From Paenibacillus sp. FSL H7-0357 (GTDB lineage Bacteria; Bacillota; Bacilli; Paenibacillales; Paenibacillaceae), in assembly GCF_000758525.1 (NCBI RefSeq), contig NZ_CP009241.1, positions 2,914,001-2,978,000 on the forward strand: DNA of 64,000 nt. The letters run 5' to 3'. Positions 8,986 to 17,821 of this stretch are shown here, one piece after another. The notes beneath the pieces are model-generated. The model was not told the DNA's origin. It did not search any database and was given only the letters and a program-made list of their open reading frames with translations. A program made the translations under genes and the position numbers. The stretch's first letter is position 1. Each line of letters starts with the position of its first letter.

Positions 8986-9735
8986 GTGAATACATTGGAT
9001 AGAAACCCACGCGATAGAGATGATTTCTCACGGTTCCTGGTACATTTAACAAGAGATTATAATAAGGATAATGCGCTCGATAATCTTGTGAATATAATCA
9101 AAACACAAACGCTTGAAGCACGGAACCATCATTGTCTGTTTAAATATGATTTCGATAAATTAAATTTTACCAAGAAACTCAAAAATAGCTTTAACACAGT
9201 ATGTTTTACAGAGGTGCCTTTACATCAAATTAAAAATATTACTGCCGATATAAAACGCCAAATCAAACTAAAACCATATGGGCTGGTCTTTTGGAAAGCT
9301 GAACTATTTAATAAGGGAGCAAGTCCTGCTATTTATATCAATTCAACAGGCTCTCAATTAAAAAAATATTTGCTAGATGACTTTCGTAAAAACTTTGAAG
9401 ATATTAGTAGATATGCAGAGTTAACAATTGAAAAATCTGAATTTCATAAAGAATTAGTTCAATATTATTCTCTAATAAATATCGTTGAACCTAAGCATGA
9501 CTTTATGTGGGAAAGAGAATGGCGCTACACAGGCAGTTTTAAGTTTCGACTTGTTGATTTAGTTGGAATAATCGCAGAGGATTCTAAATCTTTTCGGGAA
9601 AAATGCAAAGCGGAAATAACTTCAGAAAAAATTCTTGCAGACTTAAAAAGAGTTCCTATCATTTCACCTGAATGGGGGTATGAAGAGATGTTCGAGGAAC
9701 TAGCAATTAAACTGTGGAATAATGCTGGAAAATAG
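8986..9735 (+). CDS. AbiGi-like abortive-infection protein
   Basis: 249 residues, AT-rich. The central VCFTEVPLHQIKNITADIKR, then KPYGLVFWKAELFNKGASPAIYIN and the later HDFMWEREWRYTG resemble proteins annotated as the AbiGi family of abortive phage infection (PF10899), in which AbiGi is reported to act with a partner AbiGii. No AbiGii-like gene is adjacent, so it is either an orphan or works alone. The start is uncertain: GTG 8986 lacks a good ribosome site, and TTG 8995 has AGGTGA five bases before it. The family call rests on pattern memory only. Confidence 0.55.
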   Translation: MNTLDRNPRDRDDFSRFLVHLTRDYNKDNALDNLVNIIKTQTLEARNHHCLFKYDFDKLNFTKKLKNSFNTVCFTEVPLHQIKNITADIKRQIKLKPYGLVFWKAELFNKGASPAIYINSTGSQLKKYLLDDFRKNFEDISRYAELTIEKSEFHKELVQYYSLINIVEPKHDFMWEREWRYTGSFKFRLVDLVGIIAEDSKSFREKCKAEITSEKILADLKRVPIISPEWGYEEMFEELAIKLWNNAGK

Positions 9736-9794
9736 GCCCTCCTATATAAGGGACTGAGTCCGTTTGTGAGAAGGGATCAAAACACATTGCAAGT

Positions 9795-9983
9795 TTAAGC
9801 AGCCAGTCGCAGGACTTCAATCGGCGACTGGTTATTTTGTTTCGTTTGAATTCGGATTGAGTTACAGTAGGTAAAGTAGTCTCGAACGGTCTGTAGAGCG
9901 ATTGTAGTCGTTGTGCAGGTTAGCCCTTCGAGATAGAACGTTTCAGACTTTAGCGTTGAATGAAATGATTCAATGGGGGCATT
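9795..9983 (-). pseudogene. Remnant of an IS3-family transposase (OrfB C terminus)
   Basis: The minus strand reads NAPIESFHSTLKSETFYLEG, TTTTIALQTVRDYFTYCNS and NNQSPIEVLRLAA followed by stop. This is the typical end of an IS3/IS150-type DDE transposase, including the last catalytic Glu (the E in PIESF). Everything upstream of it is missing. It is unrelated in detail to the intact IS3 element at 16286. Confidence 0.8.
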
Positions 9984-10294
9984 TCAAAATTACTGATTTT
10001 TGTGTGAAAATTGAAAGTGCTTCCTTTATAAGAGATCACTGTGAGTTCTGGATGATTTAGCAGGATGAAAGACACTTAAATAATTGAGGACCTAATAATT
10101 TCACAAGAGGTAACAGATTTATTCAATGTGAATTATACGGTACGCTAAAACTTACACTTTTGAGGTACTGAGATAATCAGCACCTCTTTCCAATTCTCTG
10201 ATGGAGCAACTTCACCAAAGATACCTTCCTTTTAGTGTTGAGCTGTTCACAAAATCAAGAACATCGACACTAATCCTGAAAGTATACGTATAAA
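9984..10294. other. Intergenic stretch without a recognised gene
   Basis: About 310 AT-rich bases between the transposase remnant and the 3' end of the HNH nuclease gene. I see no open frame with a ribosome site and no clear terminator. Confidence 0.5.
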
Positions 10295-11401
10295 TTAATC
10301 CTCCGGTATCCTACGCATTCGTAAATCTCTTAAAGCCGCTTTGAATTTCAAAGAGTCGTTTAGTAAAATCTCAAGCAGCTTTAGTCTTAAATAATATAAA
10401 GGCAGCTTTCTTTTTCCTTTCTCCGAGCTATTGCGCTTTCCAGTCAATTTGATTCTCAACCATTGGTCCAAATGCTCCCAATCAGGAAAATCTTCGGCTA
10501 GATCACTTAATAGACTATCATATAAATTATCAAGCCTTCCTGGCCATCTGCCGCTTAAATCATAGATACGATTAAAGTTTTCAACCCTGGCAATGGCTGT
10601 GTCTTCTTTTGATGAAGCTGTTAACTGAACAACGAATTTATCACGTGTCCCGAATCTAATATCTATTTCCATTTCATCAATAGCTTCATGTTTGTACGGG
10701 ATAAATGCCCTTTGAATCGCCCCCGGTATGGCCGAAGTATCAAGTGGGTCTTGTTGAATCTTGATCCGCTCGTTACAGGCTAAACAAACAGGGATGAGAT
10801 TATCTGGAAGGATCGCCAAGGCCGGATATTCATGTTTGGGAAAATAATGATCCAAATCGGCAATTAAACTTTGTGAAATGTCTATTTCACAAAGACATGC
10901 AGGACATAGTTTAACATTTTCATTTTCTTGCTGGTAACCTTCAAAAAAATAGGAGCGTTTAAAAGGGTGTTTAGAAAACGTTCCGATATGGTCAAAACCT
11001 GTCTTATTGAAGATTAGACTGTAGAATGGCACGATAAAACCATTGAGTGCACTTTTAAGTATTGGCGGAAGCTTGGTTGACTGAAAACAGAATGTGGATG
11101 TATCGTACTGATCGAAAAAGCAGATATCGTTTCGAAAAGCATCATGCACCTGACTCCGTTCCTGAATAGATAACTCATGGAATAAACCCAAGTATCCTGA
11201 AACGACGGGGCCATCTGAACTTTTGCTTTTAGATAGATACCATGAGCCCGCTCCGGTTGGTTTACCCGCGTTAAAGTGCGCAAGAAAATGCTTTTCAACA
11301 AATTGCGCATGCTGGACTGAATATTCCAACAATTGGTCCACAAAGTCCAAAACTATATTGAATTCATTATGATATTTTGATTTGTTCATTCGAATCAGCA
11401 T
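10295..11401 (-). CDS. HNH nuclease, PtuB-like (Septu-type) effector candidate
   Basis: 368 residues with an HNH/zinc fold in the middle: CPAC (166-169), DHYFPKHEYP (184-193) with the catalytic DH, then NLIPVCLACN (201-210). This CxxC...DHxxPK...NL...CxxCN arrangement is that of PtuB-type HNH proteins, which cut nucleic acid when partnered by the PtuA ATPase. Flanking regions of about 160 residues on each side are not recognised. It is the last gene of the hsdS-hsdM-ATPase-HNH operon, six bases after the ATPase stop, and overlaps that gene's context exactly as ptuB follows ptuA. ATG 11401 has GGAGGAGAAGG upstream. Function is inferred from motif and neighbour. Confidence 0.75.
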   Translation of the reverse strand: MLIRMNKSKYHNEFNIVLDFVDQLLEYSVQHAQFVEKHFLAHFNAGKPTGAGSWYLSKSKSSDGPVVSGYLGLFHELSIQERSQVHDAFRNDICFFDQYDTSTFCFQSTKLPPILKSALNGFIVPFYSLIFNKTGFDHIGTFSKHPFKRSYFFEGYQQENENVKLCPACLCEIDISQSLIADLDHYFPKHEYPALAILPDNLIPVCLACNERIKIQQDPLDTSAIPGAIQRAFIPYKHEAIDEMEIDIRFGTRDKFVVQLTASSKEDTAIARVENFNRIYDLSGRWPGRLDNLYDSLLSDLAEDFPDWEHLDQWLRIKLTGKRNSSEKGKRKLPLYYLRLKLLEILLNDSLKFKAALRDLRMRRIPED

Positions 11402-11407
11402 GAGGTT

Positions 11408-13012
11408 TCAATCCTTCTCCTCCAGCTCCAATAAACGATTGGAGACACGGAAGTAGTGGTAGCCAGGCCCCAGCATATCTTGCAGTTGTTTAAGCTTGTC
11501 ATAATTGTTCTCCTCATCAGCCAATCGAAAGGCTTCATCAATCAGTTCTTCAGCATACGATCCGATAATGCCTCCAGTCCCAAAAATTTGCTTGCTGATT
11601 TCTCCTAAATTAGCTCCGAAGGTGGAAATACGTGTGGACTTGATTTCTGAACGCGGTTGTCCATTGTCCAAAATCAGCTTAAACTGATAGAGCTGTTTCG
11701 GATCAACATCGGTCAAAATCATGGAGGAATGGGTAGCAATAACGACTTCATGGCTGGCGGCAGTGTCTTCTAATGAGATGAATTCGTTTAGATAATTGAT
11801 AAAATTTACATTCCAAGCTTCGTTCAGATGTACATCAGGCTCGTCCAACAAAAGCAGAATGTTGTCTTCACAGCTCATGAGCAGGAGGATACCTAAATGA
11901 GCAAGCCATAAATATTCACCATCACTAAGGTTTTCACTAGTAAATATGACATCAGATCCTTTTAGCTTAAAAGCAAGCTCCGCCTGTTCCAACAGTCCCA
12001 TGCGTTTGGCATAAATCAGGGATGACAGAAAAGACAATGGTGTCGTCGCTTGACTGATATTTTTGTGAAAGTAGTTGAAATGCGAAAAATTAGGGTCTTG
12101 CTCCAAACGAAAAACAGCATTCCTACGATAGTGATGAGTGGAGGACTGTGTAAAAACCTGCTTGATTTCACCGTTAAGCTGAGTGAGTGTTCTGCTTACA
12201 AAATCATATAAAGGCAAGGAGCCTGATTCCTGTTCGCTGTAAACTAACTTCATAAATTCCCGCTCTATCGAGCCGCTCTCTTTTCCGAACCTGGATGCAA
12301 TCTTTCCATCGTTTCCCGAAAGCGAAAAAGAAACTGGAGTAAAGTTCCCGACCAGGTCAAAAAGCTTTTTTCTCTTACGGCAATAGATGCGATTTAGTTC
12401 AGGATCGCTGGAGATATCAGAGAAAACGCACAACGTAATAATGACATAAAGTGCAGTTTCACCATTAATAAATAAATAACGAGGATCCTCGTGCAGCCGC
12501 TCAATTTTGCTGAGAAGACGGTCCAGTCCTGCCGCGTCTTCAACTTCATGTTGCGGATCAGAGATATAATCAAATACGTCACTGATTAAAGCATCTTCCG
12601 GCGTTTGAAGTAAGACGTCATCCAACATATTATTGGGACCTGTAGACTGAGCCAAAATTTTGGTTGGATGATACTCCTGCCTGTCGCTGAACGGATTCGT
12701 TTGCATATCTTGATTACTGCCATCAATAGAGTAGGTTAAAGGACCCTCCAAATTCCATACGGAGATCTTCGTTTCTCGGCCACTGAGCATTATAGAATAA
12801 TCGATTTGAAACCGGAATCCCGGTGACTCGTCCTGCATGATGCGGGTGAAAATGAGGCTGATTACCTCTAGCAGGGCCGATTTGCCGGAGCCGTTCTGCC
12901 CGATCAGAAAGCGGCAGGATGCCCGGTATTGTGAATTCGTACTCTCGTGAAAGTCAATCGTGAATTTTTTTAACAATTTATATTCCTCAACATAGATTCG
13001 ATTCAGTTTCAC
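11408..13012 (-). CDS. AAA family ATPase, PtuA-like (Septu-type)
   Basis: 534 residues with an ABC/SMC-type head fold: Walker A GQNGSGKS (38-45), signature-like LSDGE (362-366), Walker B ILLLLDEPDVH (385-395) and H-loop His428 in VIATHSS. This is the AAA_15/AAA_21 layout used by PtuA, OLD-type and related defence ATPases, and the length is near that of PtuA. The start is GTG, overlapping the hsdM stop by four bases (GTGA), so it is translated together with the methyltransferase. Likely role: sense the invader and hold or activate the HNH nuclease encoded next. Confidence 0.82.
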   Translation of the reverse strand: MKLNRIYVEEYKLLKKFTIDFHESTNSQYRASCRFLIGQNGSGKSALLEVISLIFTRIMQDESPGFRFQIDYSIMLSGRETKISVWNLEGPLTYSIDGSNQDMQTNPFSDRQEYHPTKILAQSTGPNNMLDDVLLQTPEDALISDVFDYISDPQHEVEDAAGLDRLLSKIERLHEDPRYLFINGETALYVIITLCVFSDISSDPELNRIYCRKRKKLFDLVGNFTPVSFSLSGNDGKIASRFGKESGSIEREFMKLVYSEQESGSLPLYDFVSRTLTQLNGEIKQVFTQSSTHHYRRNAVFRLEQDPNFSHFNYFHKNISQATTPLSFLSSLIYAKRMGLLEQAELAFKLKGSDVIFTSENLSDGEYLWLAHLGILLLMSCEDNILLLLDEPDVHLNEAWNVNFINYLNEFISLEDTAASHEVVIATHSSMILTDVDPKQLYQFKLILDNGQPRSEIKSTRISTFGANLGEISKQIFGTGGIIGSYAEELIDEAFRLADEENNYDKLKQLQDMLGPGYHYFRVSNRLLELEEKD

Positions 13013-14868
13013 AAATTTTCACCCTCCATATACGAAATTGCCGGCTGCCAGCGGTGTATACTCAGTGGATTTCCCTGGCGATCGACAACGGTGGTTTCGT
13101 CTTCAGCCTCATTAAGGGAGTGTATCCTTATCTCCTTATCTAAGGTGCGTTCCAGAATTCCGAAGGATTCAAAGAGTAAAATGGTCTGGAGCGCCGCTTG
13201 TACACCGATGATTTTTTTCGCTGCTTCATGCGCTGCAAGTGGTTGGGGATTTCTGAAAAATCGATTAAGAAGCTTTATCTGCCATTCAGCCAGTTCGTTC
13301 AAAAACCAACCAAGGTTTGAATTAATACTTTTGCGTTGCTTTTTCATGAGTTGCTTTCGCTCGTTCTGTCTTATATCCATCATGATCTTATGAGAATCTT
13401 CTTCTTTCCAGACAGACTCTTGGGCAGGCGGAGAAGCTTCCATAGGAGCATCGGAAAGTTCCTGATTCGTCGTTTCAGCTATCCAACGTGCCTGATCTAT
13501 AATTTGATGCAGTTCCTCCGCAATTTGCTCTTCCAAATCAAGTACCTCGCGGAGCAATTGTTGCGGATCTCCAAGAGTCTGAGGCTCCGGCTCAATGTAA
13601 TTGTAATTTGTCGCGCTCAGAAGATAATTTTCTTTCTCAATTTCTTTAAATGAAGCGAATGTAATGTTCTTTGACTCGACATGCCTGAGCGGGTATGAAC
13701 GGAAAGGGTATGTCTCGTTTTTGGATTTAAACCATTGATCCGCGTCCTGAGTGCGTCTGCGCCAGGCGGAGAGCAAATTGTGAAAAGTATCTTCCTCCTC
13801 TGAATGACGATTTTCTCTTTGAGCGACTTCGTTGGATTCCATTTCATAGAACCAGACATATTTAGTCTCGGTTACATTAGAACTCTTTTTTCGAAATAAA
13901 AGGACGGAGGTTTTTAACTGAGTATGAGATTTAAACATCCCGCGCGGCATTGAAACAATACCATCCACTACTGCCATTTCAAATAGGGTTTTCCTTGCTT
14001 CTGCATGCATTTCGCTGAAGAAGAAACTTTCCGGCAAAATAATTGCAGCTCTTCCCCCTGGCTTCAACAGCGACAGACTTATCCAAAGAAAAAGAATTTC
14101 AGACGTCTGCTTTTGTCTGATATTGAATTTGATTGAGGGTGAAATTTTCAAATTCATTTTCATTGAAAATGGTGGGTTGGTTAGAACAACGCTTGCCTGG
14201 GATTCCACGTAGTCTACTCCTTTTTCCAAATAGTTATGATGATCTACTGTCGAAGATGTAAAGCCACTTAAATATAAGTTGGCTTTCGATAATCGAACTG
14301 AAAAAGCATTAGTATCTAATCCTTTTAGATGCCTTGTAAAAGGTAAAGAAGCAATCAAAAAGCTTCCAATTCCGCAGGATGGGTCTACTAAAATATCAGA
14401 TTCCTGAACTTCAGTCATGCGCACTAAAGTATTCGCAAGCCTCTGTGGTGTGAATACAGCCGACCTTTTTTGCTTAGCTATAGTAGAACCAAGAATATCA
14501 AAGATGTACCCAAAATCTGCACTACCATTAGTCTCCTCAACAATATCCTCTACTAATTCCATAGCTTCAAACAGCATTTGCATCGGTGCATTCCAATAGA
14601 AAGGCCCCGTAAAGCCATGACCGGCTGCATGCTCGATTTGCTTCTTGGCATCCTCGACCAGTTCATTGACAGGGAGGTGTATGGTTCTTTCCTTGACTTT
14701 ACTCCACGTTATTCCCTTGTGCGATTGAGGAGTATCCAGCACTTTAAATAAAAACAGAAATATAATAATGTCAATGCTTTCTTCCGATCCGCTTATTCCG
14801 TTTCGCCACAGCAGATCCATAAGCGCGTTTAATTTTTTTTCTAATATTTTCCTATTCAGTTCAAGCAT
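13009..14868 (-). CDS. hsdM: Type I restriction-modification N6-adenine methyltransferase (HsdM-like)
   Basis: 619-residue SAM-dependent DNA methyltransferase. An N-terminal helical HsdM_N-like region (1-110) precedes motif I DPSCGIGSF (162-170) and catalytic motif IV NPPF (231-234), then the conserved ILPESFFFS and VSMPRGMF blocks. After about residue 460 there is a charged helical stretch and a C-terminal extension of about 120 residues not usual for HsdM (normally near 500 residues). AAAGGA lies eight bases before ATG 14868, and hsdS ends 26 bp upstream. With HsdS it should methylate a bipartite site and so mark self DNA. Confidence 0.88.
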   Translation of the reverse strand: MLELNRKILEKKLNALMDLLWRNGISGSEESIDIIIFLFLFKVLDTPQSHKGITWSKVKERTIHLPVNELVEDAKKQIEHAAGHGFTGPFYWNAPMQMLFEAMELVEDIVEETNGSADFGYIFDILGSTIAKQKRSAVFTPQRLANTLVRMTEVQESDILVDPSCGIGSFLIASLPFTRHLKGLDTNAFSVRLSKANLYLSGFTSSTVDHHNYLEKGVDYVESQASVVLTNPPFSMKMNLKISPSIKFNIRQKQTSEILFLWISLSLLKPGGRAAIILPESFFFSEMHAEARKTLFEMAVVDGIVSMPRGMFKSHTQLKTSVLLFRKKSSNVTETKYVWFYEMESNEVAQRENRHSEEEDTFHNLLSAWRRRTQDADQWFKSKNETYPFRSYPLRHVESKNITFASFKEIEKENYLLSATNYNYIEPEPQTLGDPQQLLREVLDLEEQIAEELHQIIDQARWIAETTNQELSDAPMEASPPAQESVWKEEDSHKIMMDIRQNERKQLMKKQRKSINSNLGWFLNELAEWQIKLLNRFFRNPQPLAAHEAAKKIIGVQAALQTILLFESFGILERTLDKEIRIHSLNEAEDETTVVDRQGNPLSIHRWQPAISYMEGENL

Positions 14869-14894
14869 ACTGCTCGTCCTTTCTTAAATGAGGG

Positions 14895-15941
14895 CTATAA
14901 AAAATTGTTTTGAGCGAAATCCAATAACTGAACCAGCCGTTCTTTAGCGAGAGATTGGTTTTGCCGAATCATATTCATAGAATAGACGACGTCAGCATAT
15001 TCCTTTTGAAGCTCAAACGGCGGCACGGGGACCCTCCATGACTTTAAAAATGAAACAGAGATGCGCCGACGTCCAGTACTGCCAGTCAGGAACTGCGCGG
15101 TATACTTGCGGGAGCTTGGGAGAGATAATAATCGGTGTATCCAGAAGGCGTGAGTAACATCAGAGATCGGACGAAGCACTGCAAATTCTCTCGACCCAAA
15201 ACCAATGTCTTGCACCAGACCAGTAATAACGCAGCCTTTTCCATTTTCTAGACTTGGAGAGCTAGTAGGGAACAGAACATCACCGTTAGCAAAAGAGCTA
15301 TAACTGCCTTCAAGCATTTCTCTAACTCGTCGATAATCAGATAATAAATATCCCTCTGCCAATAGATCTTCCATTTTAATATAAGGTGCCCACAGGTCAT
15401 CGGGAACCGAAATGCCTTTTTTGGAGGGATTGATTGCGACTGCATCACTTAATGGTATAATATTGAATCCCTTTGGATTTTGAACCGGATCGCCAAAAAA
15501 ATGGATGAACATTGCATTAAACGTTTGCTGCATCAAGCTGTCCGACTTTCGCCTCATATCAAGCAGGCAGTTTGCTTTTTGGAATACTTGAACAATTTTC
15601 TTTTGTATCGGCAACTTAGGAAGAGTGATGCTCTCATGGTAAAGAAAGCGGTATTCAATTGTTGTCCGGTGTACTGTTTTGTTTCTATCCCAAGAAATCG
15701 GATAACGAGAGGAATTAAGAAGTAAATACAGGTAATCTTCATCAATAATATCAGGACGAAGAATAATGACCTTACCCGTACCATCAGGAACATTACCATC
15801 CTGATTATATTGGGAAAACCTGCCAATATCTGGTCCGAATAGGTTGATAAGGATATTTCCCGCTTTAATATGTTTGCTTTGCGCTGTTAATTTAGTAATA
15901 CTAAAAAGCTCATTGAGCGGAATGGGGGATGATGAGACCAA
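14895..15941 (-). CDS. hsdS: Type I restriction-modification specificity subunit (HsdS-like)
   Basis: 348 residues. Two target-recognition halves are visible: one up to about residue 110 followed by the conserved TLPKLPIQKKIVQVFQKA helix region, and a second from FNIIPLSDAVAINPSKKG ending RVPVPPFELQKEYADVV and a final helix. HsdS chooses the DNA sequence that HsdM methylates. It is somewhat shorter than the usual 400 residues, the first half being the shorter. Start TTG 15941; AAAGG upstream. It is the first gene of the operon and has a good sigma-A-like promoter on its strand at 15981-16009. Confidence 0.85.
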   Translation of the reverse strand: MVSSSPIPLNELFSITKLTAQSKHIKAGNILINLFGPDIGRFSQYNQDGNVPDGTGKVIILRPDIIDEDYLYLLLNSSRYPISWDRNKTVHRTTIEYRFLYHESITLPKLPIQKKIVQVFQKANCLLDMRRKSDSLMQQTFNAMFIHFFGDPVQNPKGFNIIPLSDAVAINPSKKGISVPDDLWAPYIKMEDLLAEGYLLSDYRRVREMLEGSYSSFANGDVLFPTSSPSLENGKGCVITGLVQDIGFGSREFAVLRPISDVTHAFWIHRLLSLPSSRKYTAQFLTGSTGRRRISVSFLKSWRVPVPPFELQKEYADVVYSMNMIRQNQSLAKERLVQLLDFAQNNFL

Positions 15942-15980
15942 AGCGATCCCTACCTTTCTTTATTACGGAAAACTATGGAA

Positions 15981-16009
15981 GTAATACCATGTGTATTTTC
16001 TCATTTCAA
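15981..16009 (-). promoter_or_regulatory. Promoter of the hsdS-hsdM-ATPase-HNH operon
   Basis: On the minus strand TTGAAA (16009-16004) and TATTAC (15986-15981) are separated by 17 bases, 40 bases before the hsdS start. The IS3 element is inserted further upstream and leaves it intact. Confidence 0.6.
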
Positions 16010-16066
16010 GGAACTTCACGCAATAGGGAATTGAATTGGATTAAACGTGCAATTAAAGGGGGGGGA

Positions 16067-16177
16067 ATGCCTGTGCGAAAGAGAAGGTGGACCAAAGTGA
16101 TGCCAGTTATATTGGCGGCAATCCTCTGTGTGACTATGTTACCCTTGTCTACTGCTGCGACCAATGAACAAAATTGA
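16067..16177 (+). pseudogene. Truncated signal-peptide leader of a lost exported protein
   Basis: A 36-residue frame MPVRKRRWTKVMPVILAAI... with a textbook signal peptide and a cleavage-like STAATNEQ, preceded by a strong purine-rich ribosome site (AAAGGGGGGGGA). A TGA follows only a few residues after the predicted cleavage. It looks like the head of a secreted protein whose body was lost. A genuine small secreted peptide is possible but less likely. Confidence 0.45.
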
Positions 16178-16404
16178 TAATATTTCAAGCAATTTGGGTT
16201 TGACTAGACATAGGTTTTATTTTTACTGGTTCTACAATAAAGTTTTGTTCTCAGAAATTATTATAAGGAAATGCAAGAAATATAAAAAAAGTCCCGATTT
16301 GGAGTTTGAACTGTGACCCGTAAGATGGAAACTTTGAAAAAAGTGACCCTCTTATGGGTCATTTGTGTTTTAATCGAAATAGCGAAATAGCGGAGGAAGC
16401 CTTC

Positions 16405-16851
16405 ATGAATAATAAAACAAGAGGAAGCTCAAAAATATTCAACGAAAAAGAGATTAAACTACTAGAGAACAATCCAAATGTAGAGAACGTGACGGAAAAG
16501 AGTATCACCTATTCGTCAACGTTTAAGTTGGCTGCGGTTAAGGCCTATAAGGAGGGTCAAACTCCAATGGAAATCTTCCTTAGTGCGGGATTTGACGTAG
16601 ATATTATCGGTCGCAAGAAGCCTAAGCATTGCCTAACCCGTTGGCGTAATACGTACAATGCTCTGGGAGATGCTGGATTACTAGAGGAACAACGAGGAAA
16701 GGGATCCCCGGGCAGACGACCAGCTGGAGAACTTTCTATCGAGGAAAAGTTCAAACGTGCAGAGGCACGAATCAAGCTTTTGGAGATGGAGAACGATTTT
16801 TTAAAAAAGCTAGAGGCGCTCGAAAAGCAGAAGATGCAGAGGGAACATTGA
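16405..16851 (+). CDS. IS3-family transposase OrfA (HTH protein)
   Basis: 148 residues. A helix-turn-helix region (TFKLAAVKAYKEGQTP...SAGFDVDIIGRKKP...CLTRWRN) is followed by a Gly/Arg stretch and a leucine-zipper-like coiled coil (FKRAEARIKLLEMENDFLKKLE) typical of IS3 OrfA. ATG 16405 follows GGAGG by eight bases; an upstream ATG at 16354 lacks one. The heptamer A AAA AAG at 16803-16809, in the orfA frame, is the usual -1 slippage site that would yield the OrfAB transposase. Confidence 0.88.
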   Translation: MNNKTRGSSKIFNEKEIKLLENNPNVENVTEKSITYSSTFKLAAVKAYKEGQTPMEIFLSAGFDVDIIGRKKPKHCLTRWRNTYNALGDAGLLEEQRGKGSPGRRPAGELSIEEKFKRAEARIKLLEMENDFLKKLEALEKQKMQREH

Positions 16852-17756
16852 CACCCTCCGAGCGCTTTGAAATTATTAACCAAACGATACGTAAGCACGG
16901 TTTGCAGCGAGTGACGCGTTATTTGCGCAGGCTAGCCAGTGTGAGCTTAAGCGGATATTACCGTTGGCAAGCTGTTGAGGAAGCCAGACAGTTGCGAGAG
17001 GAAGCGGACGAGCGTGACGCTTTCCTCATCAAGAAACACTATGATGCTTTAAATGGTAGAGCAGGAGCATTGGTCGTGAAGATGAGGCTGGAACGGGAGA
17101 ACGGTATCATCATGAATCATAAGAAAATTCGAAGATTAATGCGAAAATATAAGCTCATTGCTACGATCCGGCAAGCCAATCCCTATCGGAAGATGGCAAA
17201 AACCACACAAGAGCACCAAACGTGTCCCAACTTACTCAAGCGTCAGTTTGACCAAAGAGAGCCCGAGAAAGTGCTACTGACGGATATTACCTATATGCAT
17301 TATGGCGATGGACAATGTGCTTATTTATCCGTGGTGAAAGACGGGGCTACGAGACAGATTCTAGCTCACTACCTCTCTTCGTCATTGGCCATGCCAATTG
17401 TAGAACGAACACTGGAGAAACTACTTGAACGACTGGATGGCAATATTCATCCAGAAGCTCTGTTACACTCGGATCAAGGAATGCACTATACTCATCCTAG
17501 ATTCCGCCTTCTCGTACACAAAGCTGGGTTTACACAGTCCATGTCACGGAAAGGAAACTGCTGGGATAACGCCGCCATCGAGAGCTTCTTTGGCCATATG
17601 AAGGATGATTTGGAGTACAAGTCATGTATGACTCTCGTGGAATTACGAACAAGGGTGGATGACTATATCGCCTACTATAACTCCGAGCGATATCAATGGG
17701 CATTAAAAAAAATGACTCCCGATGAATTCAGGAGTCACCTATTAACCGCTTCTTAA
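16848..17756 (+). CDS. IS3-family transposase OrfB (DDE integrase core)
   Basis: 302 residues with HTH_21 (KKHYDALNGRAGALVVKMRL) and an rve core: first Asp in LLTDITYMHYG, second in LLHSDQGMHY, and Glu in NAAIESFFGHMKDD, spaced as DD(35)E. It is intact. The frame is open upstream of TTG 16848 through the slippage site at 16803-16809, so the active product is probably the OrfAB fusion rather than free OrfB. Confidence 0.92.
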   Translation: MTPSERFEIINQTIRKHGLQRVTRYLRRLASVSLSGYYRWQAVEEARQLREEADERDAFLIKKHYDALNGRAGALVVKMRLERENGIIMNHKKIRRLMRKYKLIATIRQANPYRKMAKTTQEHQTCPNLLKRQFDQREPEKVLLTDITYMHYGDGQCAYLSVVKDGATRQILAHYLSSSLAMPIVERTLEKLLERLDGNIHPEALLHSDQGMHYTHPRFRLLVHKAGFTQSMSRKGNCWDNAAIESFFGHMKDDLEYKSCMTLVELRTRVDDYIAYYNSERYQWALKKMTPDEFRSHLLTAS

Positions 17757-17821
17757 AGGTCTTCTTTTTTAAACTTTCCACAAATACGGTCACAGTTCAG
17801 TTTCCTATATCGGGACTTTTT

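Larger units (their letters stand above)
16286..17821 (+). mobile_element. Complete IS3-family insertion sequence
   Basis: A 1.54-kb element with imperfect inverted ends: AAAAAGTCCCGAT... GAACTGTGACC on the left and the reverse complement on the right (ending ATCGGGACTTTTT). It encodes orfA and orfB in a -1 frame relation. No target duplication is evident in the immediate flanks. It sits about 345 bp upstream of hsdS. Confidence 0.85.

Noticed and set aside
9984..10294. Retron or small RNA gene next to the ATPase/HNH pair (retron-Septu)
   Set aside because: No reverse transcriptase gene is present anywhere in the island, so a retron-linked form is not supported.
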